DNA of 37,468 bases from Gemmatimonadota bacterium (GCA_026706845.1 JAPOXY010000114.1:1-37468); one strand, 5' to 3'. Positions 1-11,217 are shown, numbered from the stretch's first letter. Made by a program: numbers and translations. The notes: generated by a model from the letters alone, not told the origin.

Positions 1-2
1 TA

Positions 3-167
3 CCGGTCTTAAATGTCTCCCTTGCCTCCAAAGAAATTTTCGCGGGAACCATCAAACTACCCCTATTATTCGAAGTCTATGCCTCACTCATCGCCCTTGC
101 AGCCCTCAGCCTCTACGGCTGCGCCAGATGGTTTGAACGCGAAAGCACGATCTTTCGGGAGACTTAA
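3..167 (+). CDS. ABC-2 type transporter permease, C-terminal fragment
   Basis: This reading frame is open from the window edge to a TAA at 165-167, so only the last 54 residues are seen. It contains one hydrophobic stretch (around LIALAALSLYGCA), then a basic/acidic tail that includes RWFERE. That tail resembles the C-terminus of NatB/YhaP-like ABC-2 permeases, where the last transmembrane helix is followed by an R-x-F-x-R-E motif. Such proteins form the membrane channel of ABC exporters. The next gene starts directly after its stop codon, so the two are probably co-transcribed. The family call rests on a short fragment; the ATPase partner would lie outside the window. Confidence 0.5.
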   Translation, partial: PVLNVSLASKEIFAGTIKLPLLFEVYASLIALAALSLYGCARWFERESTIFRET

Positions 168-425
168 ATGGAACATCTCATGGGTGTCGCCATCTTTACT
201 CTTATCCTGATTCTCGTCATCGGCTATGCAATTTACGCGCTTGTGAAAGGCAGTCGCAAAGGTGCAGGCGGATCGGCTACCACAATGCTCGGTGCAACAG
301 ACCTCATGCTCAACGAAGACAAAAAACGCGCAGCCCAGGAAGTTGTTCAGCAACGCGCTGGAGAAATCCGCCATATTTCAGAGGATGATCAGGGTGAGGT
401 TTCAAAGGATGAGACTGAGCGATAA
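168..425 (+). CDS. Small single-pass membrane protein, unknown function
   Basis: This 85-residue protein starts at the ATG immediately after the stop codon of the preceding permease, so translational coupling is likely. Residues 5-26 form one hydrophobic helix. A Gly/Ser/basic linker follows, then a charged soluble tail rich in Glu, Asp, Lys and Gln (roughly residues 45-85). I do not recognise a family. Its position suggests an accessory subunit of the upstream ABC exporter, but that is inference from adjacency only. Confidence 0.6.
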   Translation: MEHLMGVAIFTLILILVIGYAIYALVKGSRKGAGGSATTMLGATDLMLNEDKKRAAQEVVQQRAGEIRHISEDDQGEVSKDETER

Positions 426-463
426 GCCCTATTCTTCACATGTGAAATTTTAGAGGACAACAC

Positions 464-940
464 ATGGATACTTTTACAATTTACCTTGACACAGAAGATC
501 CACGCCGGACGAAATTATTTGTCGTTCTCACCATTGTACTCGCAATCAACTGCATATACCAGGGCTGGCAGCAACTGTCGGACGCACACCATACCTTTGA
601 TTGGATAACAGCCAGGATTCTGCTACTTGGCGGTATTACTATCATCGTTGCAATAATCGTTACTCTCTGTCTTCCAAAAAAATTCGGACGACCGCGTGTG
701 GTATTCAGCAATGAAGGGCTGGAGATCAAAGCCAAGCGACGCGGACACGCAAAAAAAATATCCTGGGATGAAATCCAGGCGATGCACCTCAAAATCAACG
801 GCGTGGAAATCATTCCAAAAGCCCAACCCGCACACCCCATCGAAATTCCAGCGGGTACATGTTCATACACGCAGTTTCAGCAAATAAAAAAGAACTTGAA
901 AGAATACTCTGCCGAATATCACGTAGAGTCAAATTTCTGA
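464..940 (+). CDS. Two-helix membrane protein with a possible PH-like cytoplasmic domain
   Basis: This 158-residue protein has an AGAGGA ribosome-binding site just upstream of its ATG. There are two hydrophobic helices, about residues 19-34 and 50-69. The soluble C-terminal part (about 75-158) is short beta-strand-like segments, including VVFSNEGLEI, KKISWDEI and GVEIIP, then a terminal helix. This is the outline of the bacterial PH-like domains found after paired helices in YcxB/YdbS-type proteins. The assignment is by architecture rather than a diagnostic motif. It is the last + strand gene before the terminator at 967-994 and probably ends the operon begun by the ABC permease. Confidence 0.55.
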   Translation: MDTFTIYLDTEDPRRTKLFVVLTIVLAINCIYQGWQQLSDAHHTFDWITARILLLGGITIIVAIIVTLCLPKKFGRPRVVFSNEGLEIKAKRRGHAKKISWDEIQAMHLKINGVEIIPKAQPAHPIEIPAGTCSYTQFQQIKKNLKEYSAEYHVESNF

Positions 941-966
941 GTGTCCGCCAAAAGGGCCAAAAAAGT

Positions 967-994
967 AAAAGCCGACGTTTATGTGTCGGCTTTT
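967..994. terminator. Bidirectional rho-independent terminator
   Basis: A perfect 10-bp stem (AAAAGCCGAC, 967-976; GTCGGCTTTT, 985-994) encloses an 8-base loop. T-rich sequence follows it on + and also on - (read out past 967). It separates the convergent membrane-protein gene and antitoxin gene. Confidence 0.8.
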
Positions 995-1022
995 GTGTTT
1001 TATGAGGAGATTGATAAGCGGG

Positions 1023-1328
1023 CTACATAGGGACTGATTCCTTTACTTGAACAGAGAGTTTCAATCCAAGTTGCCTCAAAATGGAAATCAGGCTGGTAAA
1101 TTGCGGATTGCCCTTCTCCGATAACATGCGATACATAGACTCACGGTTCAATTGTGCATCCTCAGCGAGCCGTGTCATACCATAAGCTTCTGCAACATTT
1201 CGGAGTGCTAACAGAAACAACTCATTCATATCTTCTTCCAGAGCTGCGTTCAAATATTCTGCGGCTTCTAAAGGGTCTTGAAGTGCTTTAAGCAATTCCG
1301 GCTTATATGGTCTCGATGTCTTGCTCAT
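1023..1328 (-). CDS. Addiction-module antitoxin, HigA/XRE-like DNA-binding protein
   Basis: This 101-residue protein starts at the ATG at 1328-1326, which overlaps the toxin's TGA stop as ATGA; an in-frame start nine codons upstream would lie inside the toxin gene. The central part (around ALRNVAEAYGMTRLAEDAQLNR) reads as a helix-turn-helix, and the LLSEKGNP-like stretch that follows fits the family of antidote proteins encoded downstream of HigB/RelE-like toxins. It should bind and neutralise the toxin and repress the shared promoter. The toxin-first order is typical of HigBA-like modules. Confidence 0.8.
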   Translation of the reverse strand: MSKTSRPYKPELLKALQDPLEAAEYLNAALEEDMNELFLLALRNVAEAYGMTRLAEDAQLNRESMYRMLSEKGNPQFTSLISILRQLGLKLSVQVKESVPM

Positions 1329-1690
1329 AACTCTCGCCTCCTGAAATCGGTCCAAAAATTTCTGGCCTGAACGATATCTCTTTGTTGAGATTTTTTGGTA
1401 CCACCAGCCAAAAGTAAAATAACCCGTTCGCCGACTTCACCAAAATAGACACGATAGCCAGGTCCATAGTTGAGCCGAAGTTCATAGAGGCTACCGCCCA
1501 GAGAGCGACAATCGCCCAGGTTACCCATGCTTAGGCGGTCCAAACGAACTCTAATTCGTGCGCGAGTCTTTCGGTCGTTCAGACTCTTGAGCCATTGGCT
1601 GAAGGGGACTCGGCCTTCAGCAGTGATATATTCCTCAATCTGTCGGGGGATTGCTTCCTGCATATACTGAATGTAGCTTAAAAGCGACAT
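1325..1690 (-). CDS. Addiction-module toxin, RelE/HigB-like (phage Gp49-like)
   Basis: This 121-residue protein carries features of the RelE/StbE-type killer family: an RRQIEEY/FSQWLKSL-like N-terminus, then RIRVRLDRLSMGNLGDCRSLGGSLYELRL, YGPGYRVYFGE and VILLLAGGTKKSQQRDIVQA (given here as separate strands of the fold). The basic residues in the R-x-R-L and GGTKKSQ segments match those used in the family for ribosome-dependent mRNA cleavage. It is the first gene of a two-gene operon. No strong ribosome-binding site precedes the first ATG, and an internal ATG nine codons later is possible. Confidence 0.8.
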   Translation of the reverse strand: MSLLSYIQYMQEAIPRQIEEYITAEGRVPFSQWLKSLNDRKTRARIRVRLDRLSMGNLGDCRSLGGSLYELRLNYGPGYRVYFGEVGERVILLLAGGTKKSQQRDIVQARNFWTDFRRREL

Positions 1691-1812
1691 TTTTGCAAGT
1701 GTCTTCTTGTAGATTCACCAGTGCGTCTTTTACTTTTGCCCACCGCTGTATATCTATTATATTGACCAAAACGATCCAACAAAAAATTTGACCTATCTCT
1801 GAGAGTTCACCT

Positions 1813-4716
1813 ATGCGTCTATCTACTTGCCTTCTATCTGTGCTCTTGTGTTTATCGCCACTCGTCTTTGCCCAGCAGAAAAAGCCGCTGGATCACGACG
1901 TGTACGACGTGTGGAACCGCACGCATGCCAGTAATATTTCCGACAACGGCCAATGGGCTTTTCTCTCCATCGGACCGGACGAAAAAGACACCGAACTCCG
2001 AATCGCAAGCCTCACAGGTGACCGCACATACGCAATACTGCGCGGAGAAGCCATTCGATTCACCAGAGACTCGCGTTATATCGTCACCCTTATCAAAGCC
2101 TTCAAAGACTCGGTAAAACAGGCAAAACGCGACAAGAAAAAACCCGAAGAATCGCCCAAAGACTCACTTGGCATCATCACCCTCGCCACGGGAGATATCT
2201 TTAAGGCTGCGCGCGTCAAATCCTTCAAAATACCCAAAGAAAACGGAGGATGGGTCGCCTATTTGCTGGAAAAAGAAATCGCAAAAAAAGACACTACTGC
2301 AAACAAAAAGAAAAAAGCGCCCGAACCTGAAAAAGAAACACCCAAATCCGAAAAACAGCCCGAGCAAAAACCCGAAACTAAAGAAGCAAAAAAAGAAGAA
2401 CCGAAAGACCCCAAAAAGAAAAAGCGCAAAAAAGCCGAAGGCACCACACTCGTTCTCCGCAACCTGCAAACCAGTGCTGAAACGCGATATAACCATGTAA
2501 TCTCCTACGCCTTCACAGAAAGCGGTTCGTATCTCATTTTTGCCGCCGCCAACAAAGACAGCACAGCCGATGGCATCTACGCTATTCGTACCAGCACGGG
2601 CGACACCACAGCCATACTCACGGGCGCGGGCGATTACAAAAAAATCACAACTGACGAATCCAGTCTCCATCTCGCATTTATTGCCAACCGCGACAGCTTT
2701 AACGCAGAGCAACAGGAATACGTCCTCTATTACTGGCCCGTTGGCTCGCGTAATAAAGCAAAAGAAATCGCCAGATCTGGAATAAAGGGCATCCCCCCAA
2801 ACTGGTGGGTCAGCGAACACGCCAACCTCTCCTTTTCCAAAGACGGCAACCGCCTCTTTTTTGGCACCGCCCCCAGACCAGAAGAGGAAGCAGAAGACGA
2901 CACGCCCGACGACGAAAAAGTCGCAGTCGATATCTGGAACTGGAAAGACCCCTATCTCCAACCCATGCAACTCAAAGATGCCAAAGAGGAACGCGAACGC
3001 ACATATCGCGCCGTCTTTCACCTCAACAATGGCAAAATCGTTCAACTCGCCACAGAAATCATCCCCAATATTCGTCTGGGAAGCGAGGGCAATGCCGATG
3101 TCGCGGTAGGCTATTCGATTCTCCCCTACCGACAACTCATTTCGTGGGATTCGCCAGCTTATTACGACAGTTATTTGATCGACATAAAAACCGGTGAAGC
3201 AATGCGCGTACTCACCAAAATGCAGACGCGTCCCACCCTTTCACCCGAGTCCAAATACATCTACTGGTGGGATCGCATCCAGAAAAACTGGTATGTTCAG
3301 CATGTCAAAAATATGATCCGCGTCAGAGTCAGCAAAAATATCCCCCATCCCATTCACAACGAATTGCACGACTGGCCGTATCCACCCAGCGCACATGGCA
3401 ATGCCGGGTGGACAAAAGGCGATAAAGAATTTCTCATATACGACCGTTACGACATCTGGCTCACCGATCCCAACGGGCGCAAAGCACCCGTCAACATCAC
3501 CGAAGGGATTGGTCGCGAGACCGAAACGCGCTTTCGATATGTACGCCTCGACCCCGAAGAACGGGCGCGCGATCCAAAAGCCGATTTGCTCTTATCGGGT
3601 TTCAATCTCAAAACCAAAGCCATGGGCTACTATCGAGATCGCATTGAAAGCACCGACAAACCCGCAGAACTCATCGCGCGCGACAAACGGTTTTCCAATC
3701 TCCAAAAAGCCAAAGACACCGACGCAATCCTCTTCAGACAATCCTCTTTTGAAGAATATCCCGACCTCTGGACCTCTGACCTCAATTTTCAGAATGCGCG
3801 AAAAATAAGCGAAATCAATCCGCAGCAAAAAGACTACCTGTGGGGCACTGCCGAACTCGTCGAATGGGCCTCGCTCGACGGCAAGCCCCTGCAGGGCATT
3901 CTCTACAAACCCGAAAATTTCGATCCCACCCAGAAATATCCCATGCTGGTCTATTTCTATGAAAAAATGTCCCATCAACTACACGCCCACCGCGCACCCA
4001 GAGCCTCGGGCAGCTCCATAAATTTCCCGTTTTACGTCAGCCGCGGATATTTGATCTTTATCCCGGACATCCCCTACAAAGTCGGCTTCCCCGGAGAAAG
4101 TGCCGTCAACGCCGTTGTCTCAGGCGTGACGCACCTCATAAATCAGGGATTTGTCAATCCCGACCGAATTGGCGTACAGGGCCACAGTTGGGGCGGCTAT
4201 CAAATCGCCTATATGATCACCCGAACCAATATATTTCGGGCAGCTGAAGCCGGCGCACCCGTCTCAAATATGATCAGTGCGTACGGCGGAATCCGCTGGG
4301 CTTCGGGACTGAGTCGCATGATGCAATACGAAAAAAGCCAGAGTCGCATCGGTGGCTCGCTCTGGGAAGCCCCTACGCGGTTTATCGAAAACTCCCCCAT
4401 CTTCTGGGCAGACAAAATTCAAACGCCATTGCTCATCCTGCACAACGACGACGACGGCGCAGTCCCCTGGTACCAGGGCATCGAACTCTTTGTCGCCATG
4501 CGTCGCCTGGGCAAACCCGCCTGGCTGGTCAATTACAACGGGGAAGCCCACGGCATTCGCAAACACCACAACCGCAAAGATTGGAGCATCCGCCTGCAAC
4601 AATTCTTTGACCACTATCTCAAAGACGCCCCCGCGCCTGTGTGGATGAGCGCGGGCATTCCAGCCGTACAAAAGGGAAAAACACTCGGATTGGAATTGGA
4701 AAAGGAACAACCGTGA
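1813..4716 (+). CDS. Exported S9-family (prolyl oligopeptidase-like) serine peptidase
   Basis: This 967-residue protein begins with a signal peptide ending near VFAQ (residue 20). It has an N-terminal beta-propeller-like region and a C-terminal alpha/beta hydrolase domain starting near residue 690. The nucleophile is Ser792 in GHSWGG. Asp881 in HNDDDGAVPW and His913 in EAHG complete the triad. The family cleaves peptides, often after proline. Residues 155-209 form a Lys/Glu/Pro-rich low-complexity insert within the propeller, a feature I recall from other exported S9 peptidases. The stop overlaps the following SDR gene's GTG start, so they are coupled. Expected location is the periplasm or outside the cell. 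The family call is firm; the substrate is unknown. Confidence 0.88.
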   Translation: MRLSTCLLSVLLCLSPLVFAQQKKPLDHDVYDVWNRTHASNISDNGQWAFLSIGPDEKDTELRIASLTGDRTYAILRGEAIRFTRDSRYIVTLIKAFKDSVKQAKRDKKKPEESPKDSLGIITLATGDIFKAARVKSFKIPKENGGWVAYLLEKEIAKKDTTANKKKKAPEPEKETPKSEKQPEQKPETKEAKKEEPKDPKKKKRKKAEGTTLVLRNLQTSAETRYNHVISYAFTESGSYLIFAAANKDSTADGIYAIRTSTGDTTAILTGAGDYKKITTDESSLHLAFIANRDSFNAEQQEYVLYYWPVGSRNKAKEIARSGIKGIPPNWWVSEHANLSFSKDGNRLFFGTAPRPEEEAEDDTPDDEKVAVDIWNWKDPYLQPMQLKDAKEERERTYRAVFHLNNGKIVQLATEIIPNIRLGSEGNADVAVGYSILPYRQLISWDSPAYYDSYLIDIKTGEAMRVLTKMQTRPTLSPESKYIYWWDRIQKNWYVQHVKNMIRVRVSKNIPHPIHNELHDWPYPPSAHGNAGWTKGDKEFLIYDRYDIWLTDPNGRKAPVNITEGIGRETETRFRYVRLDPEERARDPKADLLLSGFNLKTKAMGYYRDRIESTDKPAELIARDKRFSNLQKAKDTDAILFRQSSFEEYPDLWTSDLNFQNARKISEINPQQKDYLWGTAELVEWASLDGKPLQGILYKPENFDPTQKYPMLVYFYEKMSHQLHAHRAPRASGSSINFPFYVSRGYLIFIPDIPYKVGFPGESAVNAVVSGVTHLINQGFVNPDRIGVQGHSWGGYQIAYMITRTNIFRAAEAGAPVSNMISAYGGIRWASGLSRMMQYEKSQSRIGGSLWEAPTRFIENSPIFWADKIQTPLLILHNDDDGAVPWYQGIELFVAMRRLGKPAWLVNYNGEAHGIRKHHNRKDWSIRLQQFFDHYLKDAPAPVWMSAGIPAVQKGKTLGLELEKEQP

Positions 4717-5552
4717 GCCTGGAATTACAAAATCGGGTGGCACTCATAACCGGTGCTGCGCGAGGCATTGGAGCAGCCATAGCACAACACCTATCGGATG
4801 CGGGGGCGAAAATCGCCATTGCCGACCTGGATGGCGAAGGCGCAAAAGAAACTGCGAAGACACTCACAACGCAGGCAATAGGGCTGTCGGCCGATGCATC
4901 CGATGAAACCGCCATGAACGCGGCAACGGACCGGGTTGTTACAGAACTCGGCGCACTCGATATACTCGTGAACAACGCGGGCATTGGAGGACCGGATACA
5001 AACGCGGCCAGAGCATCGCTGGAAATCCCACTGACGGAATTATCCATTGACGACTGGGACGCGCACCTGCACACCAATCTCAGAACCGCCTTTGTCTCAT
5101 CCAGAGCAGCCATTCCACATCTCAGCCGCGGATCCAGCATCATCAACATCGCATCTATCGCCGCGTTAATGCCCAGCGTGTCCATGCCAGCTTATGGTGC
5201 GGCCAAAGCCGGAGTCATTCATTTGACCAGAACTTTAGCCAGCCAGCTTGCAGGGCGCGGAATCAGAGTCAACGCAATATGCCCCGGATACCTCTGGACG
5301 CGCGCCTGGAAAATGATCGCGTCTCAAATTAAAAATAACAACCCCGCATACAAAGAATTTACCGCAAGAGAAATTTTTGAAGATGTAATCCGCAACAGCG
5401 TACCCCTGGGAGCCGAACAGACCCCTGAAGATGTGGGCCACATGGTCGTCTTTTTGGCGAGCGACAAAGGAAAAAATATCACTGGACAAGCACTGACCAT
5501 CGATGGTGGTGCCACGTTAGGAGGGAGAAAACAGCGATCGGACTCCCCGTGA
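4713..5552 (+). CDS. Short-chain dehydrogenase/reductase (classical SDR)
   Basis: The start is the GTG at 4713, which overlaps the peptidase stop as GTGA and has AAAGGA just upstream; it gives the usual SDR N-terminus and 279 residues. The frame is open further upstream but only within the peptidase gene. Classical SDR marks are present: TGAARGIG for the dinucleotide fold (13-20), NNAG (87-90), Ser148, and Tyr161-x3-Lys165. A typical PEDVG-VVFLASD-TGQ-IDGG end closes the fold. It should be a NAD(P)-dependent oxidoreductase of the 3-oxoacyl-ACP reductase type. The alcohol substrate cannot be told from sequence. Confidence 0.88.
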   Translation: MSLELQNRVALITGAARGIGAAIAQHLSDAGAKIAIADLDGEGAKETAKTLTTQAIGLSADASDETAMNAATDRVVTELGALDILVNNAGIGGPDTNAARASLEIPLTELSIDDWDAHLHTNLRTAFVSSRAAIPHLSRGSSIINIASIAALMPSVSMPAYGAAKAGVIHLTRTLASQLAGRGIRVNAICPGYLWTRAWKMIASQIKNNNPAYKEFTAREIFEDVIRNSVPLGAEQTPEDVGHMVVFLASDKGKNITGQALTIDGGATLGGRKQRSDSP

Positions 5553-5592
5553 TAATCAATCGAATCATCCACACTTACAAGGAGTTGAGAAC

Positions 5593-6573
5593 ATGAACCT
5601 CGAAGAACTCTATACCCAAATTGACACGGCCAACCGCATGGCCGATGCTGCCACGGCATTTTTGGCATCTCTGCGTCCCGATCAGGCGGCGACTGCGCAA
5701 CTGGGCTTCGGCGATGAAAACGCACGACAGGACTGGCACTACATCCCGCGCGACCGATTGGGCCTCGCGCTCAAAGACATGGAAGCCCACCAGCGCGACA
5801 AAGCATTTGCCTTGCTCGATACCGGACTGAGCGAACAGGCGCGCACCAAAGCCAGAACAATCATCAACCTGGAACCCATCCTCGCCGAAGTGGAAGGTCC
5901 CAGACGGCGGTTTCCCCGCGATCCCGATCTCTACAACCTCGTCATCTTTGGCACGCCCAATGGTGAAACCACCTGGAGTTGGCGTTTTGAAGGCCATCAC
6001 GTCTCCGTCAATTACACCATTGTCCAAGGCACGCTCGTCGCGCCTACGCCCGTCTTCTTCGGCTCCAATCCCGCACAGGTTCGACACGGCGAACACGAGG
6101 GATTGCGCGCCTTAAAAGAAGAGGAAGACCTCGCCCGCGACTTACTCGCCTCTCTGGACGGCGACCAAAAAAGAGTGGCGATCATCAGCGAAGAAGCACC
6201 CGCCGACATCCTCACCCGCAATGTCCCCCAGGTAAATGATGAAGTCCAGATTGAGGGTCTGCAACTCAAAGACATGACCGCGTCACAGCGCGAAGTCGTC
6301 ACCGCCCTCATCGATGTATATATCACCCGCTTGCCCAACAGAATTGCAGAAGCCCAGCGCGCAAAACTCACCTCACTCGACACAGCCGCATTTGCCTGGG
6401 CTGGCGGCGTGAATCGCGGCGAAGGCCACTATTATCGCGTACTCGGATCCACCTTCCTCGCCGAATACGACTGCACCCAGGACGAGGCCAATCACATCCA
6501 CGCTGTCTGGCGCGACCTGACCAATGACTTTGGCAGTGATATACTCAAGCAACACTATCGGGACAGTCATTGA
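5593..6573 (+). CDS. DUF3500 family protein
   Basis: This 326-residue protein starts with an ATG preceded by AAGGAG at 5579-5584. It shows blocks I associate with DUF3500: HYIPRDRLGL near the N-terminus, then RFPRDPDLYNLVIFG and WSWRFEGHHVSVNY in the middle (two conserved histidines), and a C-terminal FAWAGG then GHYYRV segment. There is no signal peptide or membrane helix, so it is probably cytoplasmic. The biochemical role of the family is not known to me. It sits 40 bases after the SDR gene and 25 bases before a nucleotidyltransferase gene, so it is likely part of the same transcript. Confidence 0.8.
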   Translation: MNLEELYTQIDTANRMADAATAFLASLRPDQAATAQLGFGDENARQDWHYIPRDRLGLALKDMEAHQRDKAFALLDTGLSEQARTKARTIINLEPILAEVEGPRRRFPRDPDLYNLVIFGTPNGETTWSWRFEGHHVSVNYTIVQGTLVAPTPVFFGSNPAQVRHGEHEGLRALKEEEDLARDLLASLDGDQKRVAIISEEAPADILTRNVPQVNDEVQIEGLQLKDMTASQREVVTALIDVYITRLPNRIAEAQRAKLTSLDTAAFAWAGGVNRGEGHYYRVLGSTFLAEYDCTQDEANHIHAVWRDLTNDFGSDILKQHYRDSH

Positions 6574-6598
6574 AAGAACCAGTCGTCGGGAGAACTTT

Positions 6599-7307
6599 AT
6601 GCAAGCAGTTGTGCTGTTAGCCGGCAAGGGAACGCGGATGGCGATGGATTATGAGGGACCGAAGCACTTATTGCCGGTAGCGGGAAAACCCGTTATAGAG
6701 CACGCACTGGATCAATTGCCGCACGAGATAAGCGAACTCGTATTCATTGTAGGAGGACCGCACGAAGAGACGATTCGCCAGCACTTTTCATCTGGCCTGT
6801 ATGGCGGGCGGCGCATTGTATTTCTCGTTCAGGAAGAGCCATTGGGTATCGCCCATGCATTTCGGGTCGCTGCACCTGTAATAACCGGGCGGTGGTTGGG
6901 CATGGTTGGCGATGATATATTTGGACCGCGCAGCCTTCAGAAACTCGTCCAACAGCGGGACCTATCTCTCGTTGCCTCGCGTGTGGTGAATCCCCAACAT
7001 TTTGGCGTTCTGGTAACAGATAATGATGGGAACCTCACGCACTCCATCGAAAAGCCCCAAACATTTATTTCAAATCTGGTTTGGAACGGCGCGATGGTCA
7101 TGGACAGAGATTTCTTTGACGCGGAAATCGCGCCATCCGCACGCGGCGAATACGAAACACCCGATGTATGGATGAAATTGATTGCAGCAGGTAGAAAAAT
7201 TAAAGTACTCGAAGCTGATTTTTGGCTACCAATTAACGATAAGCAACAACTTGAGGAAGCTGAAAAATTACTCGGCAGTCGGGAATCAGACAACCCGGGA
7301 ACACAGC

Positions 7308-7318
<11 letters not shown>
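6599..7318 (+). CDS. NDP-sugar pyrophosphorylase-type nucleotidyltransferase
   Basis: The ATG at 6599 is preceded by GGGAG and gives a 239-residue protein starting MQAVVLLAGKGTRM, the nucleotide-binding loop of glucose-1-phosphate nucleotidyltransferases. PKHLLPVAGKP follows with the conserved lysine and proline. GMVGDDIF carries the metal-binding aspartates and VWNGAMVM fits the sugar pocket. It lacks the left-handed beta-helix tail of GlmU and is near the minimal length for the catalytic domain. The likely reaction joins NTP and a sugar 1-phosphate, but the sugar is unknown. Its last 11 bases overlap the start of ettA. Confidence 0.82.
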
Positions 7319-8987
<1,669 letters not shown>

Positions 8988-9001
8988 AAGGGACACCAGC
9001 C

Positions 9002-9757
9002 ATGCAACGCATATACAAAAGCACGCCCCAGGGCGAACTCGCAATTCACATCTTTGAACCCAATACCGACGAACAGACAGCCGCGATTGTCTTCTTCTTT
9101 GGCGGTGGCTGGACGGGTGGCAATCCGCAACAGTTTTTTCCGCATTGTCAGCATCTCTCAGAACGCGGAATGCTGGCGGCATCGGCAGAATACCGCATCA
9201 AAAGCAAACACTACACCTCGCCTTATGAATGTGTAGAAGATGGTAAATCAGCGGTTCGCTGGCTGAGGGCACATGCCGATGAACTCAACATCGATCCAAA
9301 CCGAATCGTCTCAGGTGGCGGATCAGCCGGCGGTCATGTCGGTGCGTGTACCGGTACTGTTCCCGGCCAGGATGCGCCCGATGAAGATATGGCGATATCT
9401 TCCCGGCCCAATGCCATGGTACTCTTTAATCCCGTCGTCGATGTGGCTGGACTAAAACGCCTCGCCGAACGTTTTCCCAGAGACCCGCGGGAAATCTCGC
9501 CTTTGCAACACGTCTGTTCCAACCTGCCGCCCACTATAATTTTTCACGGCACAGATGATACAACCGTCCCTTATGAACAAGCCCAACGCTTCACAAAAGC
9601 CATGCACAAAGCGGGCAACACCTGTGAACTCTGCGCGTACGAAGGCAAAGGACACGGCTTTTTTAACTATGGCCGTGACGATGGCTCAGCCTACGAACAA
9701 ACCGTCGCGCAAATGGACGACTTTCTCGTGCAATTGGGATATCTGGATCCAACATGA
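9002..9757 (+). CDS. Alpha/beta hydrolase, HSL-type esterase/lipase
   Basis: This 251-residue protein has a GAAGGG ribosome-binding site. FFFGGGW (31-37) takes the place of the HGGG oxyanion-hole motif of hormone-sensitive-lipase-like esterases. The nucleophile elbow is GGGSAGG with Ser108. [10 protein letters not shown] gives Asp195 or Asp196, and GKGHGF gives His228, so the triad is complete. There is no signal peptide, so a cytoplasmic enzyme is expected, probably acting on short acyl or acetyl esters. The loss of the histidine in the HGGG motif is a small oddity. The end overlaps sthA by four bases (ATGA). Confidence 0.85.
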   Translation: MQRIYKSTPQGELAIHIFEPNTDEQTAAIVFFFGGGWTGGNPQQFFPHCQHLSERGMLAASAEYRIKSKHYTSPYECVEDGKSAVRWLRAHADELNIDPNRIVSGGGSAGGHVGACTGTVPGQDAPDEDMAISSRPNAMVLFNPVVDVAGLKRLAERFPRDPREISPLQHVCSNLPPTIIFHGTDDTTVPYEQAQRFTKAMHKAGNTCELCAYEGKGHGFFNYGRDDGSAYEQTVAQMDDFLVQLGYLDPT

Positions 9758-11124
9758 CCTGCGACTACGACATCATCGTGATAGGCACTGGCCCAGGCGG
9801 AGAAGGCGCAGCAATGAAATCCGCCAAGGAAGGCAAGCGCGTTGCCGTCATCGACAATTTCAAAAATGTGGGCGGCAACAGCACACACAAAGCCACAATA
9901 CCGAGCAAAGCACTGCGCCAGTATGTGCAGCAACTCATCGATACCAATGCACATAGCACGACGAGTTTACCCGACTTGCTCGAACGGGCCGCCGACCTCA
10001 TCAGGGATCAGGTTGACCTTCGCACGGGCTATTACGAACGCAATGATGTCGATATTATCCTGGGTCGTGCATCTTTTGTCGATGAACACACCGTCGAAGT
10101 CGCATTGCTCAACGGGGGAATCGAACGCTACACCGCTCAAGGATTTATCATCGCCACGGGATCTCGTCCCTATCAACCGCCAGACATCGACTTTTCCCAT
10201 CCGCGGATTCGCGACAGCGACTCCATCCTGGACCTCAAAGAAACGCCGCGCATCATCACCATCTATGGTGCGGGGGTAATCGGCTGCGAATACGCATCCA
10301 TATTTCGCGGCCTGCGCATAAAAGTCAATCTCATCAACAGCCGTAGCCAATTGCTCTCCTATCTCGACGATGAAATTATCGACGCCCTCAGTTATCATCT
10401 CAGCCAAAACGGGGTACGCATTCGCCACAACGAAGAATACGACCGCGTTGAAGCCAATGACAAAGAAGTGCGCGTATTCCTGAAATCCAACAAACAAATT
10501 GTCAGCGATATCCTCCTCTGGGCAGAAGGCCGCACGGGAAACTCGGACAACATGGGATTGGAAAATATCGGAATCGAAACCGATGAACGCGGCTCTATTC
10601 TCATCAACGACGCGTACCAGACACTCGCCCAACCCCACATTTACGCTGTTGGCGATGTCGTCGGATTTCCCAGTCTGGCGAGTGCGGCTTACGATCAGGG
10701 CCGATTTGCCGCCACCCATCTCATCTTTGGCGAATGCGAACAACGCCTCATAGAAGACATCCCCACGGGGATTTACACCATTCCCGAAATTAGCTCCATC
10801 GGATTTACCGAAAAAGAACTAACAGCTCAAAAAATTCCCTACGAAGTAGGCCACGCCTACTTCCGCCATATCGCGCGGGCGCAGCTAACGGGAAGGCTCA
10901 CTGGCATGCTCAAAATTATCTTCAATCGCGAAACCCTTGAAATTTTGGGCATCCACTGTTTTGGCTCTCAGGCATCTGAAATCATCCACATTGGGCAAGC
11001 CATTATGGCACAAAAAGGTGAGGCTAACACACTCATGTACTTTATCAACACCACATTCAACTATCCCACAATGGCCGAAGCCTATCGCGTTGCCGCGCTC
11101 AACGGGCTTAACAGAGTAAAATAA
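9754..11124 (+). CDS. sthA: Soluble pyridine nucleotide transhydrogenase-like flavoprotein (SthA)
   Basis: This 456-residue FAD enzyme belongs to the pyridine nucleotide-disulfide oxidoreductase family. It opens with the FAD motif GTGPGGEG (11-18) and [17 protein letters not shown], very like the SthA segment that reads [16 protein letters not shown] in E. coli. The NAD(P) fold [10 protein letters not shown] and the late AVGDV FAD motif are present, then a dimerisation domain. It lacks the CxxxxC disulfide of lipoamide dehydrogenase, which supports SthA, and even the single cysteine of E. coli SthA is Ser here. SthA transfers hydride between NADPH and NAD. It starts inside the esterase stop codon region (ATGA). 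Confidence 0.82.
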   Translation: MTCDYDIIVIGTGPGGEGAAMKSAKEGKRVAVIDNFKNVGGNSTHKATIPSKALRQYVQQLIDTNAHSTTSLPDLLERAADLIRDQVDLRTGYYERNDVDIILGRASFVDEHTVEVALLNGGIERYTAQGFIIATGSRPYQPPDIDFSHPRIRDSDSILDLKETPRIITIYGAGVIGCEYASIFRGLRIKVNLINSRSQLLSYLDDEIIDALSYHLSQNGVRIRHNEEYDRVEANDKEVRVFLKSNKQIVSDILLWAEGRTGNSDNMGLENIGIETDERGSILINDAYQTLAQPHIYAVGDVVGFPSLASAAYDQGRFAATHLIFGECEQRLIEDIPTGIYTIPEISSIGFTEKELTAQKIPYEVGHAYFRHIARAQLTGRLTGMLKIIFNRETLEILGIHCFGSQASEIIHIGQAIMAQKGEANTLMYFINTTFNYPTMAEAYRVAALNGLNRVK

Positions 11125-11217
11125 AAGTGCGTATTTGCACAACTTGCCCTATATTTACGCCAACATTCATTTTGCCCCTCAGGGGCGCGACCTGTAACCT
11201 TTTTTTTGGAGACTCTT

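Noticed and set aside
2164-3135. 323-aa open frame on - opposite the S9 peptidase
   Set aside because: It is Phe/Val/Gly-rich from reading the complement of Lys/Glu codons, with no ribosome-binding site. The + frame has a signal peptide and complete peptidase motifs.
11174-11207. GCCCC/GGGGC hairpin then an eight-T run before the Gly-rich protein gene
   Set aside because: The T-run is 13 bases beyond the stem, too far for an intrinsic terminator, and it overlaps the ribosome-binding site region.
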